From Flavobacterium sp. ASV13 (GTDB lineage: Bacteria > Bacteroidota > Bacteroidia > Flavobacteriales > Flavobacteriaceae): a stretch of 64,000 nt of DNA. Position numbers and translations under genes: made by a program. Under the pieces are notes generated by a model, which saw only the letters and a list, made by a program, of their open reading frames with translations, was not told the origin of the DNA and ran no database searches. Below are positions 51,231-60,391 of this stretch, in pieces. Within the stretch, counting starts at the first letter, position 1. Each line of letters begins with the position of its first letter. Where the stretch lies: the NCBI RefSeq assembly GCF_000745775.1, contig NZ_JQJY01000002.1:124001-188000 (forward strand). The letters are read 5' to 3'.

Positions 51231-51264
51231 AAAAAAGCTCAAACTTTTAGTTTGAGCTTTATAT
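51231..51264 (-). terminator. Terminator after ferredoxin-NADP reductase gene
   Basis: The perfect stem AAAGCTCAAAC / GTTTGAGCTTT has a T6 tract on the minus strand. Confidence 0.85.
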
Positions 51265-51304
51265 AAGAAAATCTTAGTGTCTTAGAAACTTAGAATCTCA
51301 GAAA

Positions 51305-52357
51305 CTAGACGATTGCTTTCACAACCGCTTTTGGAGCTTCTTTACGAGTTCCGTCGAAACCGTCTACACCTGAAACTGTTGTATATTTTAATACATATTT
51401 TTTACCTGGATTGATGATTCCGTATGCGGCCTGGCACATTAAAGTTGCTTCGTGGAATCCGCAAAGAATTAACTTTAATTTTCCTGGGTATGTGTTGATA
51501 TCTCCAATTGCAAAGATTCCCGGAATATTAGTTTGATAATCTAATGCATTGTTTACTTTAATAGCATTTTTCTCGATTTCTAATCCCCAGTCGCCAATTG
51601 GACCTAATTTTGGTGTTAATCCGAAAAGTGGGATAAAATAGTCACATTCGATTTTACGGTGTGCTCCGTTTTCTTCGATATCTAATGATTCTACATGCTC
51701 AGCACCATTGATTCCGATAACTTCTGCTGGAGTAACCAATTTGATTTTTCCAGCTGATTTTAATTCCTGTACTTTTTCTACAGAATCTAAAGCTCCTCTA
51801 AATTCGTTTCTTCTGTGGATTAAAGTTACTTCTGAAGCTACGTTTGCTAAGAAAATTGACCAGTCTAACGCTGAATCTCCTCCTCCTGCAATAACAACTC
51901 TTTTATCTCTGAATTTCTCAGGATTTTTGATGAAGTATTTTACTCCTTTATCTTCATAAAACTCGATATCTTCGATAAGTGGTTTACGAGGCTCAAAACT
52001 TCCCAAACCTCCAGCGATTGCGATAACTGGGGCGTGGAATTTAGTTCCTTTATTTGATGTTACAATAAAAGATCCATCTTCTTGTTTATCGATGGTTTCA
52101 GCACGTTCTCCTAATGTAAAACCTGGTTCAAATTGTTTAATTTGCTCCATTAAACCATCAACTAAATCTCCGGCTAATACTTCTGGAAATCCAGGAATAT
52201 CATAAATTGGCTTTTTTGGATATAACTCTGAAAGTTGTCCTCCTGGCTGTGGTAAAGCGTCAAGAATGTGGCATTTTAATTTTAATAGTCCTGCCTCGAA
52301 AACGGCAAATAAACCTGTTGGGCCTGCTCCAATTATAAGTATATCAGTTTTAATCAT
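51305..52357 (-). CDS. Ferredoxin/flavodoxin-NADP reductase (TrxR-like)
   Basis: A 350-residue FAD/NAD(P) oxidoreductase of the thioredoxin-reductase-like FNR type. The FAD-binding GAGPTGLFAVFEAGL is at the N-terminus. The NADPH site is VVIAGGGDSALDW, followed by VTLIHRRNEF. The second FAD motif is GIFAIGDINTYPGK. It lacks the CxxC redox pair of true thioredoxin reductase, which supports FNR. It probably supplies electrons through ferredoxin to the sulfite reductase of the same cluster. The ATG at 52357 is preferred; another lies 21 bases upstream. Confidence 0.87.
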   Translation of the reverse strand: MIKTDILIIGAGPTGLFAVFEAGLLKLKCHILDALPQPGGQLSELYPKKPIYDIPGFPEVLAGDLVDGLMEQIKQFEPGFTLGERAETIDKQEDGSFIVTSNKGTKFHAPVIAIAGGLGSFEPRKPLIEDIEFYEDKGVKYFIKNPEKFRDKRVVIAGGGDSALDWSIFLANVASEVTLIHRRNEFRGALDSVEKVQELKSAGKIKLVTPAEVIGINGAEHVESLDIEENGAHRKIECDYFIPLFGLTPKLGPIGDWGLEIEKNAIKVNNALDYQTNIPGIFAIGDINTYPGKLKLILCGFHEATLMCQAAYGIINPGKKYVLKYTTVSGVDGFDGTRKEAPKAVVKAIV

Positions 52358-52450
52358 TATGTTATTGTTTATAATCATTCTTAATAATACAAAGAAACGA
52401 ATAATTTATTCTACTGACAATGATTTTTATCATTCATTTCTATGCTGTTT

Positions 52451-53032
52451 TTACTCCTTGTTTTTGAGTGAAGACGTGATCTCATTCATTCGTTTCACTT
52501 TATCCTCAAAATTACCTTTAAGGGTTTTTCTATATTCGTTAAGGTTCTCAACCATTTGGTTAATATCTTCCGGAATTACTTCCTCAAAAAACTCTCGAAG
52601 TCTTTTGGCTGTCGTTGGCGATTTTCCGTTTGTTGAAATGGCTATTTTTACATTTCCTTTTGTTACGATTCCGCCTAGATAATAATCACATAAATCTGGC
52701 GTATCGGCGATATTGCAAATCAAATAGCGTTTTCTCGCTAAATCGTAAACCTTTTTATTGACTTCCAACTTGTCTGTGCAAGCGATTACCATGTGGCGCT
52801 TTTTGAGCATTTTCTTTTTAAACTTTTTTTCCGTCAATTTAACTGAAGGATGTTTTTCTGCTAAAACCTTAATTTCTAAATGAAAATCAGGCGCCACTAC
52901 CTCAACATTAGCATTCGGACTTGATTTTAGCAAGAAAGAAAGCTTTTCCAGACCTACATTTCCTCCGCCCACAATTAAAACGTTCAAATTGTGAAGTTTT
53001 AGGAATATGGGATATAATTCGTTTTGTTCCAT
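52451..53032 (-). CDS. Precorrin-2 dehydrogenase/sirohydrochlorin ferrochelatase
   Basis: A 193-residue enzyme for the last two steps to siroheme, the cofactor of the sulfite reductase. The NAD-binding motif is VLIVGGGNVGLEKL near residue 20. It is followed by the dimerisation part with ICNIADTPDLCDYYLGGIV and AISTNGKSPTTAKRLREFFE, all typical for CysG N-terminal/Met8p proteins. The methyltransferase half is a separate gene (cobA) upstream, so the E. coli CysG fusion is split here. Confidence 0.9.
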   Translation of the reverse strand: MEQNELYPIFLKLHNLNVLIVGGGNVGLEKLSFLLKSSPNANVEVVAPDFHLEIKVLAEKHPSVKLTEKKFKKKMLKKRHMVIACTDKLEVNKKVYDLARKRYLICNIADTPDLCDYYLGGIVTKGNVKIAISTNGKSPTTAKRLREFFEEVIPEDINQMVENLNEYRKTLKGNFEDKVKRMNEITSSLKNKE

Positions 53033-53102
53033 TTTAATTTAATTTCATCTAAACAAAATTAGATGATTTTTTGATGCGTATTGAATTAAATATCCATGCG
53101 TT

Positions 53103-53253
53103 CCCGAAGGTTGAAACCTCGGGCTATGTATTCCAATCTTTCGTTTTATTTCCCAGATTAAAATCCGACGTTATTACCATGCGTACATCGAGTTAAAACT
53201 CGACGCTACAATATGAATAGTTCCTTCTCCCTTGGGTTGAAACCCAAGGCTAT
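53103..53253. repeat. Tandem TTRAAA-loop hairpins
   Basis: Four short hairpins with loop TTGAAA or TTAAAA and different stems. These are CCCGAAGGTTGAAACCTCGGG (53103), CAGATTAAAATCCG (53152), CGAGTTAAAACTCG (53189) and CTTGGGTTGAAACCCAAG (53231). Several are followed by GCTATG or GCTAC. In the cobA-cysG spacer. Confidence 0.7.
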
Positions 53254-53259
53254 GTTTTA

Positions 53260-54033
53260 TTATCTTGCAATTTCTTTTGATAGAAATTCTTCGTAAAATC
53301 CTTTTAGCTTATTGCTTTCTCTTACAACTTCGCCTAAAACAATTATTGCTGGTGAACCCAATTCTTTTTGTTTTACAACTTCTAAAATCGAATCTACTGT
53401 TCCAACGCCTACTTTTTCTTCTGTTGTTGTTCCGTTTTGGATGATGGCAACGGGTAAATTTCCTTTATCTTCTTTTTGAAACAAATCGATGATTTGAGGC
53501 AATTTGCGCATTCCCATCAAAATCACAACGGTTGCTGATGATTTCGCTGATAAGGCAATATCCGAAGATAATTTTCTGTCAGACGTTGTTCCTGTAATGA
53601 CCCAAAAGCTTTCTGAAACACCTCTTTTTGTAATTGAAATTCCTTGGCTTGCAGGAACCGAAACTACTGATGAAATTCCAGGAACCACGATTGTTTCAAT
53701 TCCGAAACTTTCTGCAAAATCAATTTCTTCTCCGCCTCTTCCAAAAATGAATGGATCTCCGCCTTTTAATCTTACCACGTTTCCGTATGTCAATGCATTA
53801 TCCACAATCAATTGATTGATTTGATCCTGCGTGTAAGCATGATTTCCGATTCTTTTTCCAACAAAAATTCTAATAGCATTTTTAGGTGCGTAATCCAGAA
53901 TTTCTTCATTGGCCAAAGCGTCATATAAAACCACATTAGCTTCAGCCAATGCTTTTACAGCTTTGAGCGTAAGTAAATCGGGATCGCCCGGACCTGCACC
54001 GACTAAAGTTATTTTGGGTTTTATATTAAGCAT
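53260..54033 (-). CDS. cobA: Uroporphyrinogen-III C-methyltransferase
   Basis: A SAM-dependent enzyme that methylates uroporphyrinogen III twice to precorrin-2 on the way to siroheme. The 257-residue protein has LVGAGPGDPDLLTLKA at the N-terminus, VRLKGGDPFIFGRGGEE, VVPGISSVVSVPAS and GITKRGVS-like (SITKRGVSESF), all of the family. Its start overlaps the end of the sulfite reductase gene by 8 bp, so the two are translationally linked. Confidence 0.94.
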   Translation of the reverse strand: MLNIKPKITLVGAGPGDPDLLTLKAVKALAEANVVLYDALANEEILDYAPKNAIRIFVGKRIGNHAYTQDQINQLIVDNALTYGNVVRLKGGDPFIFGRGGEEIDFAESFGIETIVVPGISSVVSVPASQGISITKRGVSESFWVITGTTSDRKLSSDIALSAKSSATVVILMGMRKLPQIIDLFQKEDKGNLPVAIIQNGTTTEEKVGVGTVDSILEVVKQKELGSPAIIVLGEVVRESNKLKGFYEEFLSKEIAR

Positions 54034-56116
54034 TTTCTAATTCCTGAGCTCTGAAAGTTTCGATTTTATCAAAGAAAACTACTGCCTGAGCAATGTAATC
54101 TTTAGCGAAAGCTTCTGATGGTTCATTTTTATTGATTTGGTAAACCAAGTCTTTAAAAGTTGAGTTTAATTCTATTTTATTTGTGTCGATGAAAACAGTA
54201 TCAAACAAGTCTACAATTCCTGCGTGATGATTTGTTTTTTGGTTTTCTGACAATAACAACGCTTTTGCTCCATTTACAAATCCAGCGTAAGCATGGTAAA
54301 TTGCATCTGACCATTTTTTCTCGTCGAAAGATTCCTGAGCCAAAATCAGTTTCTCTTTAGCTTCAAACAATAATGTTGCTACTAAATCGATCACAACTCC
54401 GGCACATTCTCCAACTCCAACTGCTTTTACATAATTGTCTGCATTACCCCAATCCACAAAATCAGCTTCTGTTAAATTCGTAACATCAGCATACGGTTTT
54501 AAGATTTCGTAGAAATACTTTTCTCCTTTTGTATCATAATAATCAAGGAATTTTTGTCCGCTACCGTTAGCATCAAAATCATTTAAAATGGTACGCAACG
54601 CATCAGGACCTCTACGACTCGGTACTTTGATTACTTTATCAGCAAAACGTCCAGCTCCATTTCCTAATCTTCCTCCACCTAACAAAACTTGTAAAGCCGG
54701 AGCCACCAGTTTTCCTGAATTGATAGACATTCCTTGGAATCCAATTGCAGACATATTGTGCTGTCCGCAGGCATTCATACAACCTGAAATCTTAATTTCA
54801 ATTTCGCGGTTGTTTAAATACTGAGGATATTCTGCCGTTAAAACTCTTTCTAATTCTTCTGCAATACCGGTACTACTTGCAATCCCCAAATTACAAGTAT
54901 CAGTACCCGGACATGCCGTAATATCTCCAACTGAATTATATCCTAATTGAACAAAGTCAAGTTTGGCTAATTCTTGATAAAAGAAAGGAAGATTCTCTTC
55001 TTTTATGTGACGTATTACAATATTTTGACGCAATGAAAAACGTAATTCATTAGCTCCGTAATTTTTAATTAAAGCAGCTAATAATCTCGCTTTATCCGTA
55101 TAAAAATCTCCTAACAAAACTTTGATCCCAATAGCATAATAACCGTCTTGTTTTTGTTTGATTACATTCGAATTTTTCCACGCTTCATACGCTTCTGTAT
55201 CTTCGATGGTAACTTGCGGAACTTCTAATAATGGTTGTGGAATTGGACCATCAAAAGCGGTTGTATCAATTTCGTATGTTTCAAAAGCGATGGCTTTTTT
55301 CTCTTGTTCAACCAAATCAAGGAAAACATCTCGTCCCATTTCTTTGATTAAGAATTTCATACGTGCTTTCATTCTTTTTGCACGTTCTCCATAACGGTCA
55401 AAAATACGGATGATTCCTTCTGCCGTTGGAATGATTTCGTTTACGGGAACAAACTCCGAAAGTAATTCGGCATGAGCTGGCTGAGATCCTAAACCTCCTC
55501 CAAACATGATTTTGAATCCGCGTTGTCCGTCTTTTATTTTCGGAATAAATCCTAAATCGTGCAAATAACTCAATGCAGTATCTTCGTCTGAAGATGAGAA
55601 CGAAATTTTGAATTTACGTCCCATTTCCTGACAGATTGGATTTCTTAACAAATATTGAAAAAGTCCGTGTGCATAAGGCGAAACATCAAATGGTTCGTTT
55701 ACGTCAACTCCAGCCAATTCGCTTCCTGTAATATTTCTAACTGTGTTTCCGCAAGCTTCACGAAGCGTAATATCGTCTTTAGCCAAATCTGCCCAAAGTT
55801 CAGGAGTTCGGTCTAAACTCACATAGTGAATCTGAATATCCTGACGCGTTGTAATATGCAAACGTCCCGTAGAATATTTGTCTGAAACTTGTGTGATACG
55901 CACTAATTGCTCGCTGGTTACTTTACCATATGGCAGTTTGATACGAATCATCTGCACACCTTCCTGACGCTGACCGTAGATTCCACGCGCTAAACGAAGA
56001 CTACGAAAACGCTCATCATCAATTTTTCCTCCACGGAATAAGTGAATCTTTTTTTCTAATTCGATAATCTCCTTCTGAACTACCGGATTTTCTATTTCTG
56101 TTCTAAAACTTTCCAT
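54026..56116 (-). CDS. Ferredoxin-type sulfite reductase with C-terminal HEPN domain
   Basis: A 696-residue siroheme and [4Fe-4S] enzyme that reduces sulfite to sulfide. It has two ferredoxin-like/catalytic repeats, with GRLHITTRQDIQIHYV and RFSLRQNIVIRH. The metallocentre cysteines are ACPGTDTCNLG (C-x5-C) and SGCMNACGQH (C-x3-C). The last 125 residues or so are an extra helical HEPN-like domain (IYHAYAGFVNGAKALLLSE, KTNHHAGIVDLFDTVF). The usual catalytic R-x4-6-H of HEPN RNases is not evident. The cys operon context makes sulfite, not nitrite, the likely substrate. Confidence 0.9.
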   Translation of the reverse strand: MESFRTEIENPVVQKEIIELEKKIHLFRGGKIDDERFRSLRLARGIYGQRQEGVQMIRIKLPYGKVTSEQLVRITQVSDKYSTGRLHITTRQDIQIHYVSLDRTPELWADLAKDDITLREACGNTVRNITGSELAGVDVNEPFDVSPYAHGLFQYLLRNPICQEMGRKFKISFSSSDEDTALSYLHDLGFIPKIKDGQRGFKIMFGGGLGSQPAHAELLSEFVPVNEIIPTAEGIIRIFDRYGERAKRMKARMKFLIKEMGRDVFLDLVEQEKKAIAFETYEIDTTAFDGPIPQPLLEVPQVTIEDTEAYEAWKNSNVIKQKQDGYYAIGIKVLLGDFYTDKARLLAALIKNYGANELRFSLRQNIVIRHIKEENLPFFYQELAKLDFVQLGYNSVGDITACPGTDTCNLGIASSTGIAEELERVLTAEYPQYLNNREIEIKISGCMNACGQHNMSAIGFQGMSINSGKLVAPALQVLLGGGRLGNGAGRFADKVIKVPSRRGPDALRTILNDFDANGSGQKFLDYYDTKGEKYFYEILKPYADVTNLTEADFVDWGNADNYVKAVGVGECAGVVIDLVATLLFEAKEKLILAQESFDEKKWSDAIYHAYAGFVNGAKALLLSENQKTNHHAGIVDLFDTVFIDTNKIELNSTFKDLVYQINKNEPSEAFAKDYIAQAVVFFDKIETFRAQELENA

Positions 56117-56124
56117 TTTTCTTT

Positions 56125-56275
56125 CGCTTTAGGCTTTAAGCTTTAGGCTATAAGCTTTTTAAACTTTGTGTTTTTCTTGCTTTTGGCTTTAGGCAATAAG
56201 CTATAAGCTTTCTTGCGTGCCTTTTATACGTTTTTGCTAAAAGCTTACAGCCTATAGCTTATTGCTTACAGCAGT
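56125..56275. repeat. TAGGCTTTAAGCTT word repeats, inverted
   Basis: GGCTTTAGGCAATAAGCTAT (56184) and its near complement AGCCTATAGCTTATTGC (56250) form arms; more words of the same kind fill the cysN to sulfite reductase gap. Confidence 0.55.
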
Positions 56276-56279
56276 GAAA

Positions 56280-57524
56280 CTACCTAATGAATCCTACTCC
56301 TGCTGTTGTGTTTGTTGCTGTATCAATTAAGATAAAAGCTCCGTTTGATTTGTTTTCATTGTATGAATCAAAATATAACGGTTTGCTTAATTTGATCGTT
56401 ACTTCTCCAATTTCGTTGATGGCCAATTGTGAAGCTTCTGTCGTTCCAGAGTAATCTGTTGCAATTGTATTTTTGATGCTTTCTACTTTTGCTAAAACTC
56501 TGTTGGTATTGTGTTGCACCAAATATTTAGTTCCTGCAACCAATTTTTTACTGTCCATCCAGCAAACTGTTGTGGTAATGTCTTTTTCAATTTTTGGAAG
56601 CTCGCTAGATTTTACAATCATATCGCCTCTTGTTACATTGATATCATTTTCTAATTCGATTGTGATTGAAGAACCCGCTGTAGCTTCGTCAAATGTTTTA
56701 TCGAAAAAGTGAATTTTAGTAACTGTTGATTCTGTTAAAGAAGGAAGAACTGTTACAGCATCTCCAACTTTGATTGAGTTTCCATATAATTTTCCTGCGT
56801 AACCTCTAAAATCGTGGTATTCTTCAGTTTTTGGACGAATAACCGTCTGAACTGGGAAACGTGCTTTTCCTGCTTCGTAAACATCGTGAGAATGCAATCC
56901 TTCTAGATGTTCTAAAACTGTTTGTCCATCATACCAAGGCATATTTTCTGATTTATCAACCACATTTCCACCGTTGATTGCACTTAACGGAATGTAACTT
57001 ACGTTTTGCTCTTTGAAAGTACTTTTTGCATTTAACGCCTGAAAATCGGCTTTGATTTTATTGAAAACTTCTTCAGAATAATCAACTAAATCCATTTTAT
57101 TAATCGCAACAATTACCTCTTTTACTCTCAATAAATTATTGATGAAAAAGTGACGGTAAGTCTGCTCGATAACTCCTTTTCTGGCATCAATTAAAATGAT
57201 AGAAACCTGAGAAGTCGAAGCTCCTGTAACCATGTTTCTTGTATATTCTACGTGACCCGGAGTATCGGCAATAATGTAACTTTTCTTTGCAGTCGAAAAA
57301 TAAATATGCGCAACATCAATCGTGATTCCTTGCTCTCTTTCTGCCACTAAACCATCTGTAGCCAAAGAAAAATCAAGATAATCGTATCCTTTTTGTTTAC
57401 TGCTTTTTTCGATTGCTTCTATTTTGTCAGTCGTCAATGATTTTGTATCATACAATAATCTCCCGATCAAAGTACTTTTTCCGTCATCTACACTTCCTGC
57501 TGTTGCTATTTTTAAAACGTCCAT
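56280..57524 (-). CDS. cysN: Sulfate adenylyltransferase subunit 1 (GTPase)
   Basis: The regulatory GTPase subunit of ATP sulfurylase, which activates sulfate to APS together with CysD. The 414-residue EF-Tu-like protein has P-loop AGSVDDGKST, switch II DTPGHVEYTRNM, NKMDLVD (G4) and domains 2 and 3 of the elongation factor fold. It is shorter than the E. coli protein (475) and carries no fused APS kinase domain, in line with direct reduction of APS by the neighbouring CysH. Confidence 0.93.
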   Translation of the reverse strand: MDVLKIATAGSVDDGKSTLIGRLLYDTKSLTTDKIEAIEKSSKQKGYDYLDFSLATDGLVAEREQGITIDVAHIYFSTAKKSYIIADTPGHVEYTRNMVTGASTSQVSIILIDARKGVIEQTYRHFFINNLLRVKEVIVAINKMDLVDYSEEVFNKIKADFQALNAKSTFKEQNVSYIPLSAINGGNVVDKSENMPWYDGQTVLEHLEGLHSHDVYEAGKARFPVQTVIRPKTEEYHDFRGYAGKLYGNSIKVGDAVTVLPSLTESTVTKIHFFDKTFDEATAGSSITIELENDINVTRGDMIVKSSELPKIEKDITTTVCWMDSKKLVAGTKYLVQHNTNRVLAKVESIKNTIATDYSGTTEASQLAINEIGEVTIKLSKPLYFDSYNENKSNGAFILIDTATNTTAGVGFIR

Positions 57525-57537
57525 TCTTAATATTTTG

Positions 57538-57666
57538 TTTCAGGTTTAATTTTTGTTTCAAGTTTCAAGTTTCAAGTGGAAAAACTTTGTCTAAAATTTA
57601 AATCTGTATGTTTTTTGTTTTCTTGATTCTACTTTTTAATTATCAATTGTCAATTATTAATTATCA
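57538..57666. repeat. Low-complexity words between cysD and cysN
   Basis: GTTTCAAGTTTCAAGTTTCA (57560) and then TTATCAATTGTCAATTATTA (57640). No gene. Confidence 0.5.
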
Positions 57667-57667
57667 A

Positions 57668-58567
57668 TTAAAAATAACCTTGTTGTTTTCTCTTCTCCAT
57701 CGCAGCTTCAGAACGTTTATCATCAATTCTGGCTCCTCTTTCTGAAATCGTTGATTCTCTAATTTCACCTACAACTTCTTCGATTGTTGCTGCGTAAGAT
57801 TCAACTGCTGCTGTACAACTCATATCTCCAACGGTTCTGAAGCGAACAATTCTTTCTTCGATTTGTTCGTCTTCTTCTTGGTACACAAAAGGAGAATGCG
57901 ACCAGATTAAACCGTCTCTCAAAAAAACTTTTCTTTTATGTGAAAAATAGATTGAAGGAATCTCGATATGTTCTTTTTCGATATAACTCCAAACATCTAA
58001 TTCTGTCCAGTTTGAAATTGGGAAAACACGAACGTTTTGTCCATTTTCAATTTTTCCATTCAAAATATCAAACAACTCAGGTCTTTGATTTTTTTCGTCC
58101 CATTGTCCGAAATCATCACGAACCGAGAAAATACGTTCTTTCGCTCTTGCTTTTTCTTCGTCACGACGTGCGCCTCCAATACAAGCATCAAACTTAAATT
58201 CTTCAATTGCATCTAAAAGTGTTGTCGTTTGCAGGCTATTTCTACTAGAATATTTTCCTGTTTCTTCCACCACTTTTCCTTCATCAATAGCATCCTGAAC
58301 ATTACGAACGATCAACTCTAAACCTAATTCTTCTACCAATTTATCTCTGAAAGCAATAGTTTCAGGAAAATTGTGTCCCGTATCAACGTGCAATAGAGGA
58401 AACGGAATCTTAGCAGGGAAAAATGCTTTTTGCGCCAAACGCACTAATGTGATAGAATCTTTTCCTCCTGAGAAAAGTAAAACCGGTTTGTCAAACTGTG
58501 AAATTACTTCTCTGAAAATGTATATCGCTTCACTCTCTAAAGCGTTTGTTTTTAATACTGAACTCAT
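57668..58567 (-). CDS. cysD: Sulfate adenylyltransferase subunit 2
   Basis: The catalytic ATP-pyrophosphatase subunit of ATP sulfurylase, 299 residues. It has the PP-loop FSGGKDSITLVRLA, the family stretches LLHVDTGHNFPETI and GGARRDEEKARAKER, and the C-terminal AAMEKRKQQGYF-like ending (ERGARIDDKRSEAAMEKR before it). It is encoded upstream of cysN in the cys operon. Confidence 0.95.
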   Translation of the reverse strand: MSSVLKTNALESEAIYIFREVISQFDKPVLLFSGGKDSITLVRLAQKAFFPAKIPFPLLHVDTGHNFPETIAFRDKLVEELGLELIVRNVQDAIDEGKVVEETGKYSSRNSLQTTTLLDAIEEFKFDACIGGARRDEEKARAKERIFSVRDDFGQWDEKNQRPELFDILNGKIENGQNVRVFPISNWTELDVWSYIEKEHIEIPSIYFSHKRKVFLRDGLIWSHSPFVYQEEDEQIEERIVRFRTVGDMSCTAAVESYAATIEEVVGEIRESTISERGARIDDKRSEAAMEKRKQQGYF

Positions 58568-58591
58568 TGTTTTTTTGTTTGATATTTTGTG

Positions 58592-58700
58592 AGTTTCAAG
58601 TTTTAAGTTTCAGGTTTCAAGTTCCCTGATCTAAAAAATCTTCACTCTTTATTCTATAATCTATATTCTATTCTCTAGCAGAAGTCTTGCATCTTGCTTC
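58592..58700. repeat. Low-complexity words between cysH and cysD
   Basis: GTTTCAAGTTTTAAGTTTCA (58592), then ATTCTATAATCTATATTCTA (58650) and CTTGCATCTTGCTTCTTTCT. No gene. Confidence 0.5.
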
Positions 58701-58706
58701 TTTCTT

Positions 58707-59417
58707 CTACTTACTCTTAGCGCTATGAAGCCCACACTCTTTATGGCTTGATTCCCACCACCATCTTCCGGCTCTGATATCTTCACCAGGAAAAATGGCT
58801 CTTGTACATGGTGCGCAGCCGATGCTGACAAAACCTTGCTTGTGTAATGCATTTTGCGGAACATTATTTTCAGAAAGGTAAACTTCAACTTCTTCTAAAG
58901 TCCATTTTAGTAACGGATTGAATTTTATGATTTCGAAGTTTCCGTCGTATTCAAACAAACTTAAATCGTGCCTGTTTTCTGATTGTTCGGCTCTTAATCC
59001 CGTAATCCAAACTGAGTTTCCTGCCAAAGCTTTTCGTAACGGAACCACTTTTCGAATAAAACAACATTCTTTTCTGTTTTCAACCGAATCATAAAAGCTG
59101 TTTGGCCCTTTTGTTTTTAGTAAATTTTCTACCGCAGTCGCTTCCGGAAAAAAAACTTCAATTGGTCTTTTATACTTTTTTAATGTTTTATGGAAAACGT
59201 CATACGTTTCCTGAAATAATCTTCCCGTGTCTAAGGTGAAAACGGTAATATCAGTATTGCTCTTCGCAATAAAATCTGTAATTACCTGATCTTCCTGTCC
59301 AAAAGAAGTTGAGAAAATTACTTTCCCCGGAAATTTTTCTGCTAAAAAAACCAAGGCTTCATCAAGCGAAAAATCTTTTGTTTTATCTAATAATTCTTGT
59401 ACAATAATCGCACTCAT
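58707..59417 (-). CDS. cysH: Adenylylsulfate (APS) reductase, CysH family
   Basis: Reduces activated sulfate to sulfite with thioredoxin. The 236-residue protein has the family parts STSFGQEDQVITDF, LDTGRLFQETYD and the C-terminal catalytic KECGLH. It also has ECCFIRK and GCAPCTR, a CC...CxxC set that binds a [4Fe-4S] cluster. That cluster marks APS reductases rather than PAPS reductases, and no APS kinase gene is seen here. Second gene of the cys operon after the TauE gene. Confidence 0.93.
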   Translation of the reverse strand: MSAIIVQELLDKTKDFSLDEALVFLAEKFPGKVIFSTSFGQEDQVITDFIAKSNTDITVFTLDTGRLFQETYDVFHKTLKKYKRPIEVFFPEATAVENLLKTKGPNSFYDSVENRKECCFIRKVVPLRKALAGNSVWITGLRAEQSENRHDLSLFEYDGNFEIIKFNPLLKWTLEEVEVYLSENNVPQNALHKQGFVSIGCAPCTRAIFPGEDIRAGRWWWESSHKECGLHSAKSK

Positions 59418-59443
59418 AATCTCTCTTCCTTTCTAAAATTATT

Positions 59444-60331
59444 TTATAATAATTTAGATAATGTTTTTAAACTCAATATTATAATTAGAACTCCAACCGC
59501 AACCATCATTGGTTTTCTTTTGATTTTATTTACCAAATAAGCCGCTAATGGCGCTGAAATTACTCCTCCTAAAATCAATCCGATGATAACTTGCCAGCCG
59601 TGGATTCCTCCAAAAAGCATGAATGTTATACCACTTGCAAATGAAATTGCAAACTCAGCTGCATTTACAGAACCAATTGTATATCTTGGGTTTCTTCCTC
59701 TTCCTAATAAAGTTGAAGTTACAATTGGCCCCCAACCGCCACCTCCAACAGAATCCATAAAACCTCCAAAAACGGCTAAAGCGCCTAATTTTTTAGTTTT
59801 CTTTTTTACAATATTCTTTTTTAACGCTTTTCTGATAATGATAACCGCCAAAACAATCATGTAAACCGCAATAAATGGCTTAATAATATCTCCATTAATA
59901 ACATCTGACAATAAATAAGCTCCTGTTATAGAACCTAAAACTCCCGGAATTAATAAATGTTTTACCAGTTTTTTATTGATGTTTCCGAATCTATGATGCG
60001 AAAGTGCAGATGCTCCAGTCGTAAACATTTCAGAAACGTGAACTGCCGTACTACTCACAACCGGCGGAACTCCATAAGCCAATAAAAATGACGTCGAAGT
60101 TGCTCCGTAGCCCATTCCTAAAGTTCCATCAACCAATTGAGCAAAAACACCAATAGCAAAAAACACTAAAAACTCTTCATTAAATCCATTCACAAATCCA
60201 TCCCAAGAAAACTCGGCATGATGATTATAGATCAAAACTGTTAACAAACCTACTAGTAAAACAACCGGAATTCCAATCCAAAGCTTTTCTTTGAACGAAT
60301 CTGCACTATTTATTTTCAGTTCTTTCTCCAT
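59444..60331 (-). CDS. TauE/SafE family permease (cys operon)
   Basis: A 295-residue membrane protein of the sulfite exporter TauE/SafE (DUF81) family. It has about eight helices, with the repeated motif pair VDGTLGMGYGATSTSF and MDSVGGGGWGPIVTS. It is the first gene of the sulfate assimilation operon, 26 bp before cysH, so it probably carries sulfate inward or sulfite outward; the direction cannot be decided from sequence. No other sulfate transporter is visible in the window. Confidence 0.85.
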   Translation of the reverse strand: MEKELKINSADSFKEKLWIGIPVVLLVGLLTVLIYNHHAEFSWDGFVNGFNEEFLVFFAIGVFAQLVDGTLGMGYGATSTSFLLAYGVPPVVSSTAVHVSEMFTTGASALSHHRFGNINKKLVKHLLIPGVLGSITGAYLLSDVINGDIIKPFIAVYMIVLAVIIIRKALKKNIVKKKTKKLGALAVFGGFMDSVGGGGWGPIVTSTLLGRGRNPRYTIGSVNAAEFAISFASGITFMLFGGIHGWQVIIGLILGGVISAPLAAYLVNKIKRKPMMVAVGVLIIILSLKTLSKLL

Positions 60332-60358
60332 ATTAAATAATTGTATTTGTTTCCAAAA

Positions 60359-60382
60359 CCTATTACCCTATCGGGTTAATAG
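60359..60382. promoter_or_regulatory. Palindromic operator candidate of the cys operon
   Basis: CTATTACCC (60360-60368), four bases, GGGTTAATAG (60373-60382). A near-perfect inverted repeat in the first bases of the predicted leader, 10 bp past the -7 element. The position fits a repressor site; a nearby Rrf2 gene is a candidate binder. As RNA it would be a small hairpin. Confidence 0.5.
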
Positions 60383-60391
60383 ATTACTTTG

